Source of the DNA: Pardosa pseudoannulata
Taxonomy: Eukaryota > Arthropoda > Arachnida > Araneae > Lycosidae
DNA: 64,000 bases
Direction: 5' to 3'
NCBI GenBank assembly: GCA_032207245.1
Contig: CM063502.1
Location: 68,275,116 to 68,339,115, forward strand
Shown: one piece after another, positions 63,781 through 64,000 of the stretch
Position numbering within the stretch: position 1 is the first letter of the stretch
Layout of the letters: every line of letters starts with the position of its first letter
The notes under the pieces: generated by a model
Databases searched by the model: none
Seen by the model: only the letters and a program-made list of their open reading frames with translations
What the model was told of the DNA's origin: nothing
Position numbers and translations under genes: made by a program

Positions 63781-64000
63781 CTTGGGTCTATCATTAAAAC
63801 AGTCTCTTATCTTTTGAATTTGACTTGCAGGACAGTATTTATTTTCATTCTTGTTGTTCCCCCCCAAAAAATAATCAGGGGTATGAAAATATAGAAAAAT
63901 TATATAGCATTCGGCTTTATACATTCGGCTTTATGGTTGCCACTCCACAGTTATAAAAATAATTTCTGAAATGGTGGTTTCTTTTTTTTTAAATTTATTT
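63781..64000. other. No recognisable feature
   Basis: AT-rich; runs to the window edge. Confidence 0.4.

Overview
The window is AT-rich, repeat-dense animal DNA with no complete protein-coding gene that I can recognise. Long TA, CA and GA microsatellites, many MITE-class DNA transposons, LINE and SINE fragments and an LTR-like promoter block point to an invertebrate metazoan. A tRNA-headed SINE at 50.6-51.0 kb and a broken transposase gene with a DUF4817-like helix-turn-helix at 35.7-36.1 kb both resemble repeats I associate with spider genomes. That assignment rests on memory and is only moderately secure; a cephalopod or another arthropod is possible. The segment is probably intergenic or deep intronic.

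Layout. 1-0.33 kb: CpG-bearing GC-elevated block. 0.33-3.7 kb: a 258-bp tandem array plus fossil units. 4.2-10 kb: two copies of a TTAA-flanked piggyBac-type MITE, large microsatellites and a hAT-like element with a second TTAA MITE nested in it. 11.4-16.9 kb: a LINE 3' fragment and four local tandem duplications. 17-20 kb: GC-elevated islands, an old 665-bp duplication and a short MITE. 21.8-23.6 kb: a DNA transposon with a 6-bp target duplication, then an 87-bp minisatellite. 24.9-31.8 kb: decayed duplications, poly-T tracts, microsatellites, a long palindrome with a TA loop and a hAT MITE with a perfect 8-bp target duplication. 32.5-33.2 kb: GC-elevated island with one protein-like reading frame. 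33.4-38.9 kb: nested tandem repeats, one interrupted by the transposase pseudogene, ending in a seven-copy ~310-bp array. 39.6-45.2 kb: GC-elevated block, Tigger/pogo-like MITE, third TTAA MITE, hAT-like MITE. 46-51 kb: two tRNA-derived sequences and two GC-elevated blocks. 53.5-57.3 kb: decayed duplication, a protein-like frame at 55.5 kb, and a minus-strand LTR-like promoter with a four-unit heat-shock element. 59.4-60.2 kb: a third type of TTAA-flanked element. 63.3-64 kb: short duplication and poly-A.

No genes can be shown to act together. The dominant process is sequence turnover: insertion of TIR elements (at least four families are recognisable by their target duplications) and repeated local tandem duplication at periods of about 90-670 bp, seen at every stage from near-identical to barely alignable. 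Three places (1-330, 32560-33240, 55466-55760) are the best candidates for conserved or coding DNA and need comparison with other genomes or RNA data.
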